Assembly (NCBI RefSeq): GCF_002532075.1
Contig: NZ_LYXE01000066.1
Span: 23,053-87,052 of the forward strand
Source of the DNA: Candidatus Chloroploca asiatica
Lineage (GTDB): Bacteria > Chloroflexota > Chloroflexia > Chloroflexales > Chloroflexaceae
Reading direction: 5' to 3'
DNA length: 64,000 nucleotides
The notes under the pieces are model-generated. The model was not told the origin of the DNA, did not search any database, and worked only from the letters and a program-made list of their open reading frames with translations. Of this stretch, positions 49,901 to 57,630 are shown in pieces; the first letter of the stretch is position 1; each line of letters starts with the position of its first letter. A program made the position numbers and the translations under genes.

Positions 49901-51679
49901 GCCAAAGAGCACGATGCGCTGGCGGACGGGATCATAGGCCATCGCGTGCTCAGTTCGGGCCGATGGTTGACTGGCAGGCTTGAGCTCGGTCCAAGTACGC
50001 CCATCCCAAACCCAGGTGTCATTGCGCCCACTGCCGCCGAAGAGGAGAAGCTGTTGGCGGGCGCTATCGTAGACCATCCCATATTCATCGCGAGCCGGGG
50101 GGCTCGTGGCTGGTTGGGCGCGTTGCCAGCTTTGCCCATCCCACAGCCAGGTTGCATTACGATGGTAGCCGCCAAAGAGCAAGAGTTTCTGATCGCGTGG
50201 ATCGTACACCAGACTATCATCAGTGCTCGCCGACGGACTCAGGATTGGTGCGCTGCGCTCCCAGTTGGTGCCATCCCACTGCCAGGTTTCGCTGTTCATG
50301 TTGCCGGATTGGCTGGTAAAAAGCATCATCTTCTGATGTGCAACATCATAAGCCATGGCCCCACCGGTAGACCCAGGTCTGACTACCGCCGATCGCTCGT
50401 GCCAGCTTTCACCATCCCATTCCCAGGTATCGTAATAATTGTTATAGGTGTCGTGACCGCCGAAGAGAACGATGCGCTGCCGCACGGCATCGTACGCCAG
50501 ACTATGATTGCGGCGGGCGGTGGGTTTGTTCATTGGGAAGAGCTTGAGCCAGGTTGTCCCATCCCACTCCCAGAGATCGTTGTTATACGTACTCCCGTTC
50601 ATACCACCGAAGACAACGACACGCTGACGGGCTGCGTCATAGGCCATGGCATGGCCCCAATACACATCGGGACGTGCGGTCGGTGTCTGCACAATCCAGT
50701 TTGTGCCATCCCACTCCCAGGTGTCTATCTTGGCCACACCGCCACTGCCTCCATAAAGGACGGTGCGCTGACGGGCACTGTCGTAGGCCATGTCGTGATC
50801 AGACCGCGCCGATGGGCTATCAACCGGGAAACGCTGCGTCCAATTTGTCCCGTCCCACTCCCAGGTATCATTGAGGTAGTTCATGCTCGATACGAAGCCA
50901 CCAAAGAGCACCACGCGCTGGCGAGCGGCATCGTAGGCCATGGCATGGCTATGGCGAGCGGGTGGACTCACCGCCGGGGTGATCCGCAGCCAGTTGGTCC
51001 CGTCCCACTCCCAGGTGTCGTTGAGCACACCACCCCCGCTATTCCCGCCAAAAAGGACGATGCGCTGGCGGGCGGCATCGTACACCATGGCGTGACTGTA
51101 ACGCGATGGGATTTCCCCTGGCGTCCAGGCCGATTCTACCGTACGCTGGGGCAGCACCACATCAACTTGCTGGCCGCCCTCTTGGGCGATGAAACTGACG
51201 CTTTTGCTCTGCCCATCGGCGCTGGCGGTGATCGTCACGGTGTCGCCCGGTTTGGCCTGGAGCACACTGGAATCGCCAAGGTTATCGCTGAGCAGCGCCG
51301 CGAAGAAGGGCAAGCCACCCGCCTCACCGCGCTGGGTCTGGGTCGTCAAGGTGCGGTCACCAACGCTGATCGTCACCTCGGCCCCGGCAATCGGCACGCC
51401 ATTCAGGTAGACGTAGCCGCTGACGCAGCAGATCACGGCGGCGAAGCTGTCGAGGGCCGCCCCACGGATGCACGAGCGCGGCAGGGGCGGCGGGGCTAGC
51501 GGGGCCGCGAGTGACATCATCGCCTGGTCAGCGGTCGCCGCAACCTGCTGATCCACGGGAGGCAGCCCTTCTTCGGGTACACCCTGGACGGTAGCGCTTG
51601 TGGTGAACGGTGACGACAAGAGGACGATCAGCAGCGTGATGAGCAGGAGCAGGCTAGCAGGGTGGGTGGAGCGCCTCAT
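46901..51679 (-). CDS. Secreted kelch-repeat protein with clostripain (C11) protease domain
   Basis: 1592 residues. A signal peptide (LLLLITLLIVLLSS) is followed by a carboxypeptidase-regulatory-like beta domain (about 85-180, GYVYLNGVPIAGAEVTI). About 18 kelch motifs (HAMVYDAARQRIVLFGG, NDTWEWDGTNW) cover 195-1065, enough for two to three propellers. An Ig/PKD-like segment precedes the C11 domain at about 1155-1590, with catalytic His1260 (VDHANG) and Cys1311 (YDACSFG). It ends in SQRIFLPHVVR. Clostripain-type enzymes cut after basic residues. It lies 15 bp after the CHAT gene, so it is probably co-transcribed. Confidence 0.88.
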   Translation of the reverse strand: MRRSTHPASLLLLITLLIVLLSSPFTTSATVQGVPEEGLPPVDQQVAATADQAMMSLAAPLAPPPLPRSCIRGAALDSFAAVICCVSGYVYLNGVPIAGAEVTISVGDRTLTTQTQRGEAGGLPFFAALLSDNLGDSSVLQAKPGDTVTITASADGQSKSVSFIAQEGGQQVDVVLPQRTVESAWTPGEIPSRYSHAMVYDAARQRIVLFGGNSGGGVLNDTWEWDGTNWLRITPAVSPPARHSHAMAYDAARQRVVLFGGFVSSMNYLNDTWEWDGTNWTQRFPVDSPSARSDHDMAYDSARQRTVLYGGSGGVAKIDTWEWDGTNWIVQTPTARPDVYWGHAMAYDAARQRVVVFGGMNGSTYNNDLWEWDGTTWLKLFPMNKPTARRNHSLAYDAVRQRIVLFGGHDTYNNYYDTWEWDGESWHERSAVVRPGSTGGAMAYDVAHQKMMLFTSQSGNMNSETWQWDGTNWERSAPILSPSASTDDSLVYDPRDQKLLLFGGYHRNATWLWDGQSWQRAQPATSPPARDEYGMVYDSARQQLLLFGGSGRNDTWVWDGRTWTELKPASQPSARTEHAMAYDPVRQRIVLFGGTVGLTRLNDTWEWDGTNWTQITPAVSPTARAEHAMVYDPVRQRVVLFGGHSGSLNNDLWEWDGTNWTERTTDVRPLARSNHAMVYDSVRQQIVLFGGRSTRNLNDMWLWDGTNWSQQAQAFSPTARSRHAMAYDPIRQRIILFGGLDGSNTIGLTDTWEWDGTRWRMLLTHPLQRPGAALEYTVNGESLLFGGKTADDQTYLWDGQRMKLQAPTNAPPTARSGHRLARDSDGGQVLLFGGLSNSNNYLDDTWLWESASANWLVQAPATSPTARANYGLTFDPTRNVWLLFGGQDASAYLGDTWEYNGTTWTQRSPATSPPARGKATLTYDPARGRAVLIGGQNSRGLLDDVWEWDGTNWIDVTPTLRLTARSGHAATFDSVRSAVVVAGGTGPSGLLSDTWDWNGDFWRERASVPTLPAMTNLSMTYDPVMDRIVAIGGEGQSSSIEGVWLHRASGSLVRPLPVATINRILPRDARQGVDTIRFEGTGADSDATDVISAYRWMLNGSVITTERSFSRAAADLPVGVHTISFAVQDDEGDWSPTVEQQIIIRDGGGGGYGTQSWTLLIYAAADNNLDPWMGENAALNGMLYRLQKAGPQANVQVAVLYDGPGVNDTRRYTLDAAGNWASVNLIEARMDEPGTLRDFLTWGFTNLPATDHYALAIVDHANGIVGIAQDETSKGENTPTPFLTSLEVRAALIEATDDGARKLDLLFYDACSFGLFENAAIAAGLADFVVASANTAWGIFAYDHYRQMLGHASDPRDAAVKIAQHYATAINAEALPYTIAAFDLGHFAELEAALSALGQSLLNYVQADLEPRRQALRELRSTVQKYDSGQGLPFEPDNEDSYVDVVDLARKLRDGIPDSAVQAAAERVLAVAEPSNQRFVAYTSRASRSFQYVDVYQGGERTYNVQLDNAHGLGLFYPPRSSSNVQSAFINYVEHRLFHITRDNGWTRFIGQGLLPQQGNDPPPLVSDVLMPPFIPPNLGASQRIFLPHVVR

Positions 51680-51694
51680 AGGAGTCCCTTTGTT

Positions 51695-54523
51695 TCAGAG
51701 TATGTAAGGTAGCGCTACGGCAACAGTCGGCGTTCCCTCACGCAGCAACAGTTGAAACGCGGCCCAGTAATAGGGATGGGCGTAGCCCATGGCTCGCACC
51801 GCCGCACGCGCAGCGCTCAGGGCTTCGGTCGGATTCTGCCCAGCGGCGAGCCCCTGGTAGAACTGTTCCATCATCAGGCTGGTGGCTTGATCATGCACCG
51901 GCCACAAGCTCGCGACGACCGCCCGTGCCCCTGCACTCAAAAAGGCCCCCGCTAGCGCCAGCGCGACCCCGCCTCGTTCCGGGGTCGTGCCGGTCTCGCA
52001 GGCACTGAGCGTTACCAGCGCCGTGCCAGCCAGTGGCACATTGAGCACGTCGGCGAGCAAGAGCGGGCCGTCGGCCAGGCTGAGCTGGGAGAGCAAGGGG
52101 GCATAGGGGTTGACCTGGCCGTGAACAGCGAGGTGCAGGAAGGTCGGCGGCTCTTCCCAGTGCAGATCACGCAGGTGAGCTGGGTAGACCTGACGGGCTG
52201 ACGGGAATTGGCGCTGGATGGCCGCCAGTTCGGCGACGACATAAGGCAGGGCGGGCTGACCTTCCCAACCGAGCAGCAAGGGCGTTCCCGTGGCCTGGGG
52301 TACAGGTGGCATCGCAAGCAGCGCAAGTGAGGGGATCAGGTGCAGGTTGTACTCTTCGTCGAGGTAGCGCGAAGCAGCCTGGGTGTGGTCGCGCAGCGCC
52401 GCCCATGGCACACTGTAGAGCGGCCCATCCGGTGCGATGATCACCTGGTTCACGTCGGCAGCGAAGGTGGCAATGATCGGCGCGATCAGCAGGTGGTAGA
52501 GCTCACCCAATAACCGCTCGCTGGCGGCAAGCTGGCCCGTTGCCATGCGCTGCTGTTGTGCGGGCGAGCTACAATGCCCCAACGCATGGTGCTGAAGCGT
52601 CAGCCGACTCAGCAGTTGCGTCACCTGCGCCACCGAACCAAGCTCCACCTGGCGCACCGCTGCGTCAGCCGTCAGCAGAAACGCCCAGATCTGCCCGTCC
52701 GCAACGAGGTACTCGACGCCGACACTGGTGGACGGCAAGCATTGCTGGATCGACGCCAACGCGGGGAGGGTCTGCACGGGACGCTGGCGGAGGTGCTGGC
52801 GGGCCAGGCTTTGCAGGGTTGTCTCGGCCTGCTTGATCCGCTCGGCACAGAGGGTCTGGTAGGCGAGCTCATCCTCGGGATGCATCTGCGCCCGCCAGTA
52901 GTCCCACGCGGTCTTGGCGCTGAGCCAGGCTGGATCCTGGAGCAGTGACGCGTGAAGTGAGTCGGCGCTCGGTGCGGCAAGCTCAGCCCAGATCCCGCCC
53001 TTGGCTTCGAGCAGGCTCTGCACGGCTGCCTCGAGGCGCCCGGCTTGCAGATAGCTGCTGATCAGGTGAGCATAGAGCGGAGCCGTGCCGGTCAGATAGC
53101 TTGCCTTCAACTCTTCGCTCGGCAGCATCCGCCGGGTTGCCGCAGCCAGATCGGCCGCACGCTGGAGGGGCACCCAGGCTTCGGTGGCAGACATCCGGCG
53201 GGCCTGCCCAACCAGGGCGCGCTGCTCGATGCCATCGAGTCCATGTTCACGGGCCATGTCAGCCAGGTGCTGATAGCGTCGCACAGCTGCCCTGGCATGC
53301 TGCGTCAAGGCTGCCGCCAGTAACTCCAGCTCGAGCTGCTCGGCCAGCACCCCGGCATCCGCGATGGTCGCCTGAGCCGCCGCCACCTGGGCTAGGGCAA
53401 GGCGGCGTTCAGCAGCGTTACGCTGAAAGCGCGGATGGGCGGTGTAACCCTGGAGCAACGCCTGGAGCACCGGCGGCAACGGGGACTGCATGGCGAGCGC
53501 CGTCGCACGCGCAAGATCCTGGCGGGCAAGGGCGTTCTGATCGAGGGCCAGGGCCAGCCGCACCGCAGACAGAATAGCCTCAACCGCCTCCTGAAGCAAC
53601 CCGGCTTGCTCAAACATATGGGCCGCCTGGAGCGCCGCACGGCGGGCTTCGAGGGGCAATTGCAGGCGCTCGAAGAGCACCGCTTCTTCGAGCGCCACCG
53701 TCGCCTGGTCAAGCTCGATCCGTGCCGTGGCAAAATCGGTACGGGCCTGATCCAGCAGGCGAAGCGCGGTGAAGAGCTCGCCACGATAGGTCGCCAAGCG
53801 CGCCTGGTTCACGGCGACACGCGCCCGCAGTTCGGCTGAGCCACATGCCTCAGCCACCGCACCTGCACGTTCGAGCGTCGCTTCCGCCTGCGTAAATTGA
53901 CCCAGGAAGAGGGCCGCAAACGCCTGGTTAATCAGCGCCTCGGCTTGCGCTGCGGGCTGGTGATGGCTCACGGCCAGCGCCTCGGCCTCGCGGGCCGTCG
54001 TGAGCATAGCCTCGTAGTGGCCCATCCGTCCTTCAATATCAGACCGGTTCATGTAGAGTGCAGGCAGGCGATTCTGAGCGTCCGGTGCTCCTGCCAGGCA
54101 CTCAGCTGCGCGCCTGATCGCCGTGTGCGCTTCGTCGAGCCGACCGAGTTGCCCCAACAAGCCAGCCCGTCCGATCAGCAAGCGCCCCTGTTCAGGCCGA
54201 CGATCCTGCGCCACAAAATAGGCATAGGCGGCATCGAGGTGGCTCAAAGCTGGCCTGGTCTCGCGATTGAGCAGTGCCAACCCATGACACCAGTGCGCGA
54301 GGGCCGTGGCCTCGGGATGCTGCGTTGCTTGCGCCACGGCCCAGGCACACGCCACCGCCAGTTCAACCTCGGAAACAGCCCCGGCATCGAGCAGGTCAAG
54401 AATCGTATCCCGCAACTGAGCCAGGAGCGCCAGCGGATCGACCAGGTTCACTGCCAACCACGCGGCGATCCGGGTCGGCTCACCCTGGGTCGCCCATAGT
54501 GATGGCAGCATCGCCTCAAGCAT
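51695..54523 (-). CDS. TPR-CHAT caspase-like protease
   Basis: 942 residues from ATG 54523, which overlaps the upstream gene by 8 bp; the frame is open further upstream within that gene but is not conserved. Residues about 1-560 are TPR-like helical repeats (AEALINQAFAALFLGQFTQA, ALRLLDQARTDFATARI). The CHAT domain occupies about 640-942, with catalytic His801 (FLHLAVHGQVN) and Cys842 (LVTLSACETGTT) intact and the terminal HPYYWAAFQLLL typical. No signal peptide, so cytoplasmic. TPR-CHAT proteases cleave specific partners after a trigger. Candidate partners are the neighbouring anti-sigma-like protein and sigma factor. Confidence 0.92.
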   Translation of the reverse strand: MLEAMLPSLWATQGEPTRIAAWLAVNLVDPLALLAQLRDTILDLLDAGAVSEVELAVACAWAVAQATQHPEATALAHWCHGLALLNRETRPALSHLDAAYAYFVAQDRRPEQGRLLIGRAGLLGQLGRLDEAHTAIRRAAECLAGAPDAQNRLPALYMNRSDIEGRMGHYEAMLTTAREAEALAVSHHQPAAQAEALINQAFAALFLGQFTQAEATLERAGAVAEACGSAELRARVAVNQARLATYRGELFTALRLLDQARTDFATARIELDQATVALEEAVLFERLQLPLEARRAALQAAHMFEQAGLLQEAVEAILSAVRLALALDQNALARQDLARATALAMQSPLPPVLQALLQGYTAHPRFQRNAAERRLALAQVAAAQATIADAGVLAEQLELELLAAALTQHARAAVRRYQHLADMAREHGLDGIEQRALVGQARRMSATEAWVPLQRAADLAAATRRMLPSEELKASYLTGTAPLYAHLISSYLQAGRLEAAVQSLLEAKGGIWAELAAPSADSLHASLLQDPAWLSAKTAWDYWRAQMHPEDELAYQTLCAERIKQAETTLQSLARQHLRQRPVQTLPALASIQQCLPSTSVGVEYLVADGQIWAFLLTADAAVRQVELGSVAQVTQLLSRLTLQHHALGHCSSPAQQQRMATGQLAASERLLGELYHLLIAPIIATFAADVNQVIIAPDGPLYSVPWAALRDHTQAASRYLDEEYNLHLIPSLALLAMPPVPQATGTPLLLGWEGQPALPYVVAELAAIQRQFPSARQVYPAHLRDLHWEEPPTFLHLAVHGQVNPYAPLLSQLSLADGPLLLADVLNVPLAGTALVTLSACETGTTPERGGVALALAGAFLSAGARAVVASLWPVHDQATSLMMEQFYQGLAAGQNPTEALSAARAAVRAMGYAHPYYWAAFQLLLREGTPTVAVALPYIL

Positions 54524-55199
54524 GGGAGAGATTGATCGCAGGGAGCAGCACCACCCCCTCGGCAAAATGCACTTGGACCAGATACGTGCCCGCAGCAAGA
54601 CGCGTAAAGGTAAAGAAGCCGTCCGCATCAGTCGTGCGGGGGCGGGGCCGCGCCTGATCGCCACGGAGCCGCACCCGCACGTCAGGGGCAGGCTGATCAT
54701 GGTGCGTCACATAGCCCTCGATCCGCCAGTAATCGTTCTCTGGCGGCGGCAGGCGGAGCACAATCTGGACGGCAAGTTCACTCGCGTAGAAGGATTGATC
54801 GGGCACAACTGGCGCGATGCTGCGCATGCCAGCGCCAAGCAACTGCGGCAGCGCCACAAAACGCGGCAGCCTGAAGCGGACGGGCCGATCGGCTGGTTGA
54901 CTCTGGAGCGCCAAGAGTTCGGTGAACGTCTCTTTGGCGCGGGGATTAGCCCGCACATAGGCCGCAACACGGAGCTGTTGCTGCGGCGTCGCCTGACCAG
55001 TGGCCACATCAACGAGATCCTGGGGCTCAGGGACAGACAAGCCATCCAAGCGTTCGTGAAGGTGTTGCTCTACGCGACGCAGTTGCGCAAGCTCCTGCCG
55101 TACCTCGGCTGAGGCCTCCAGAGCCTGTTCAACATGCGGCAGCGCCACACCATCGAGATACGCCAACAAATCCCCAGGTTCAAGCGGTTTATTCTTCAT
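54516..55199 (-). CDS. Anti-sigma-like protein with carboxypeptidase-regulatory-like domain
   Basis: 227 residues. Residues about 8-50 (GDLLAYLDGVALPHVEQALEASAEVRQEL) follow the spacing of anti-sigma ASD helices but lack the zinc Cys/His. Residues about 60-100 (QDLVDVATGQATPQQQLRVAAYVRANPRAKETF) look like a second such copy. A middle part has SFYASELAVQIVLRL, and the last 85 residues are a CarboxypepD_reg beta-sandwich (WRIEGYVTHHDQPAPDVRVRLRG, TDADGFFTFTRLAAGTYLVQVHF). No membrane helix. Its end overlaps the CHAT start. I infer that it binds the sigma factor and may be the CHAT substrate; neither is shown by sequence alone. Confidence 0.7.
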   Translation of the reverse strand: MKNKPLEPGDLLAYLDGVALPHVEQALEASAEVRQELAQLRRVEQHLHERLDGLSVPEPQDLVDVATGQATPQQQLRVAAYVRANPRAKETFTELLALQSQPADRPVRFRLPRFVALPQLLGAGMRSIAPVVPDQSFYASELAVQIVLRLPPPENDYWRIEGYVTHHDQPAPDVRVRLRGDQARPRPRTTDADGFFTFTRLAAGTYLVQVHFAEGVVLLPAINLSHA

Positions 55200-55284
55200 A
55201 CGAACGTTCCCTGCATAAGGTAGATAGCAATCCTAGATGCTTTGTGTCTCAGGAGTGCCAGCTTATGGTTCTTCGGTCCATAAT

Positions 55285-55478
55285 CCGGTATGCGCGACAC
55301 GGGCTGGTGGTTTGGCCCACTGAAGGGCCTGGATGCGACTGAGTTCCCGCCTACGCGGGAACGACCAGTGCGCCAAGCCAGTTCCCTTGTCATGCCCGCA
55401 TGCGCGGGCATCGAGCAGAATGATCGTGCCACTAGACCTCACAGTTCGGGCAGACCTTGTGTGAGAGGCCGCCCTCCC
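55285..55478. repeat. Inverted-repeat copy A downstream of the sigma gene, with insertion
   Basis: CCGGTATGCGCGACACGGGC (55285-55304) and AGACCTCACAG ... ACCTTGTGTGAGAGGCCGCC (55434-55478) together match, in reverse, the continuous repeat at 56453-56518. The 129 bases between them contain palindromes GTTCCCGCctacGCGGGAAC and ATGCCCGCatGCGCGGGCAT. The stretch 55200-55512 has no gene. Its start (about 55229-55250) resembles the repeat at 23698-23746. Confidence 0.7.
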
Positions 55479-55512
55479 TAGCACACCATCCAATTAGCAA
55501 AATAAACCAGAC

Positions 55513-56211
55513 TTACAACGCATTTCCACCATCAGATTCAAGCATGTCACCAACCTCAGGCAACTTAGCAAGCAGCTTAATGGAGCGCTCGATCAGGCGA
55601 TAGACAACTTTGATCGTCAGCGAGGCATCGCGATCACGCAGAGCCGCAGCGATCGTCTCGGGATCTTCATCGAGCACAAAGCGGCGGCGAAACGCCTCGC
55701 GGTGCAACTCATCAGGCAGCAACACGAGGCAGCGTTCGTAGAAGGCGTGGCGCATCACGGTATCGGTCGCTGCTTGGCCTGGCTCGAAGCGCAACGCCTC
55801 CAGCGCAATGTTCGGGGATTGGCGGGGCATTTTGAGGCAGGTGTGAAAGACGGTCGTATGCAAGTAGGTACGGTATTCCGCAAACGAACGCGCCTGATAC
55901 GGTGAGGTCAGGTGGCGAAATTTGCGCAACAGATTGATCGCCACCTCCTGCTGCAGGTCATCCAGATCTGGACGACACCGAGCTGGACACAGTTTGCGTA
56001 CGAGGGGAATGCTGATCAGCCAAAGCCGCTCAAAGGCAGCCTCGTCGCGGTTGGCCGCACGGCGCAGAATTTCTTCGCAGCTGCGACTATCCTGACGGTT
56101 GTCGCGTGATTGCTGAAAGGCAGCGAGTTGGGCTTCACAGCGGCTATGGAGATCATCAAGCGGGAGCGAACCCAGTGGGGTAGCGGGATCAGAAGGAGAA
56201 CTAGCGTCCAT
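55513..56211 (-). CDS. ECF-like RNA polymerase sigma factor
   Basis: 232 residues from ATG 56211; a TTG at 56232 is an alternative. Region 2 is recognisable in ILRRAANRDEAAFERLWLISIPLVRKL with PDLDDLQQEVAINLLRKFRHL, and region 4 in CLVLLPDELHREAFRRRFVLDEDPETIAAALRDRDASLTIKVVYRLIERSIKLL. There is a 50-residue polar N-terminal extension. Regions 2 and 4 diverge from standard ECFs, as in sigma factors encoded next to CHAT genes. It is the first gene of the four-gene protease locus and lies between inverted repeats. Confidence 0.82.
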   Translation of the reverse strand: MDASSPSDPATPLGSLPLDDLHSRCEAQLAAFQQSRDNRQDSRSCEEILRRAANRDEAAFERLWLISIPLVRKLCPARCRPDLDDLQQEVAINLLRKFRHLTSPYQARSFAEYRTYLHTTVFHTCLKMPRQSPNIALEALRFEPGQAATDTVMRHAFYERCLVLLPDELHREAFRRRFVLDEDPETIAAALRDRDASLTIKVVYRLIERSIKLLAKLPEVGDMLESDGGNAL

Positions 56212-56247
56212 AACGAAGACCCTTAGCGACAATGATGGAGTTACAAT

Positions 56248-56287
56248 GGGTAACGCTCAGCGTTATTTTACTTTATTCACGTTACCC
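56248..56287. promoter_or_regulatory. Palindromes upstream of the sigma gene
   Basis: TAACGCT-c-AGCGTTA (56251-56265) is a perfect 7-bp dyad, and GGGTAACG (56248-56255) is repeated inverted as CGTTACCC (56280-56287). They lie 37-76 bases before the ATG, where a promoter should be. Possible binding site for the sigma factor's regulator; unproven. Confidence 0.4.
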
Positions 56288-56452
56288 GAATTGTACTACA
56301 AAAAGGTACGAGGCTCAACTGCGCATTCGCGCCAGATCTAGGCTGATGCAACGTCGACCTGACCGGAGCACCGTCGGGCTGATGGTCTTCCAGAAATGAA
56401 TCCGCTCGACCAGGCCTCACAGATCTTTCGTTCCGGCGCGCCTGCCCATCGG

Positions 56453-56518
56453 GGGAGGGCGGCCTCTCACACAAGGTCGGCGAGACCTGTGAGGTCTCGC
56501 CCGTGTCGCGCATACCGG
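56453..56518. repeat. Inverted-repeat copy B upstream of the sigma gene
   Basis: GGGAGGGCGGCCTCTCACAC and onward to GTGTCGCGCATACCGG, 66 bp, is the reverse complement of copy A at 55285-55478 without its insertion. A partial end of another element (GGCTGATGCAACGTC, 56341-56355) and a CCTCACAG string lie nearby. The gap 56288-56621 otherwise holds no gene. Confidence 0.7.
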
Positions 56519-56621
56519 GAGCACTTACGAGAATACCGTAAGGCGGGGGCTTTGTGCTGGCGCTACCGAGGAGCCCTACACATCAACTGGAAGACCGGGA
56601 CGCTGTGGTATCATAGAAGCT

Positions 56622-57515
56622 ATGCTGGATGATCACACCACGTTGCATTTTCCACCGAGCGGCATCGCTGAACTGCCGTTGCTCTTTGCACCTCAGGTGA
56701 TCCGCTGTGTGGCCGCCGGGCCAGGCGGGCATCCGCTGACGGTGCTCCTTGATACGGGCACTGATCCGTCGGCGATTGATCTGAGTCTGGCGCGGCGCCT
56801 CGATCTGCGCCTCGGTGATTTTGCACTGGGTTCCGATGCAGCCAGTGATGCCGTGCATTTCACCGAAAGCGTTTTGCCCTGGCTGCGCCTCGGTGAGCTT
56901 GAGTTGCGCGATCTCTACGGGGTTGCGCTCGATCTCCGCCAAGCTCCATTTAAGGTCGATCTTGTGCTGGGCTATAATGTCTTGAGCCAGTTGACACTGA
57001 CCATCGATTACGCCGCAGGCCGGTTGCGCCTGTGCCATCCGGATCTCGAACCTCCAATGCCGGGGCCGGGCGGGGCGGTTCTGCCATTGCGCTTTTTTGA
57101 ACATTTTCCAGCGCTTGATGGGGCTGCGCTGCTCTGCTTGAACCAGCCAGATCAGGCCCATCCGGTGCCCCTTCCGCTGCCCCTCTTGACGATTGATACC
57201 GGTTCAAATGGGGCCCTCACGCTGAGCCCGGATCTGGCGGATTTGGCTGGCTTGCGCCGCGGCACAGCCGAGGTGGACGAAGGGCGTGGGTTTGTCGAAC
57301 GGGTGACGACGCTGCACGGAGTGGCCTCGGCCCTTCGCCTTGGTCCGTTTGAATTGAAAGCAATTGAACTTGATGCCCCCGAGAGCGGTCGCGGCGATTT
57401 TGGCCGTGGGGGACGGGCGAATCTTGGCAATCGCTTGCTTGCCCGTTTCCAACGCATGACCCTTGATTATCGGCGGGCTGTCTGTGTGCTTGAGTCACCT
57501 ACCGAACCGTCATAA
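56622..57515 (+). CDS. Two-lobed retropepsin-like aspartic protease
   Basis: 297 residues. Two aspartic protease motifs occur in one chain: VLLDTGTDPSAID (about 41-53) and LLTIDTGSNGALTL (about 188-201), each followed by a hydrophobic Gly flap-partner sequence (VDLVLGYNVLSQ; ANLGNRLLARF). Retropepsins usually have one lobe per chain and dimerise; a fused pair is pepsin-like in arrangement. No signal peptide is clear. The substrate is unknown. The gene ends in a hairpin. Confidence 0.75.
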   Translation: MLDDHTTLHFPPSGIAELPLLFAPQVIRCVAAGPGGHPLTVLLDTGTDPSAIDLSLARRLDLRLGDFALGSDAASDAVHFTESVLPWLRLGELELRDLYGVALDLRQAPFKVDLVLGYNVLSQLTLTIDYAAGRLRLCHPDLEPPMPGPGGAVLPLRFFEHFPALDGAALLCLNQPDQAHPVPLPLPLLTIDTGSNGALTLSPDLADLAGLRRGTAEVDEGRGFVERVTTLHGVASALRLGPFELKAIELDAPESGRGDFGRGGRANLGNRLLARFQRMTLDYRRAVCVLESPTEPS

Positions 57516-57519
57516 ATTG

Positions 57520-57571
57520 GGAGTGCCGACGTCAGTCGGCTGAGTCCGAAGCCAACTGACGTCGGCACTCC
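57520..57571. terminator. Hairpin containing GTGCCGACGTCAGT
   Basis: A 17-bp perfect stem (57520-57536 with 57555-57571) with a further imperfect GGC/GCC extension, directly after the aspartic protease gene. Terminator or dispersed palindrome. Confidence 0.65.
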
Positions 57572-57630
57572 ATGATGTAATGCTGAAAAGCCATAAGCCT
57601 CCGGGCTGCGTTGCCCAAAGGCAAGCATCT

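Noticed and set aside
47900..51499. Two frames of about 585 codons on the plus strand opposite the kelch-C11 gene
   Set aside because: They mirror the periodic kelch repeats; no domain, no ribosome site, and the minus-strand gene is fully supported.
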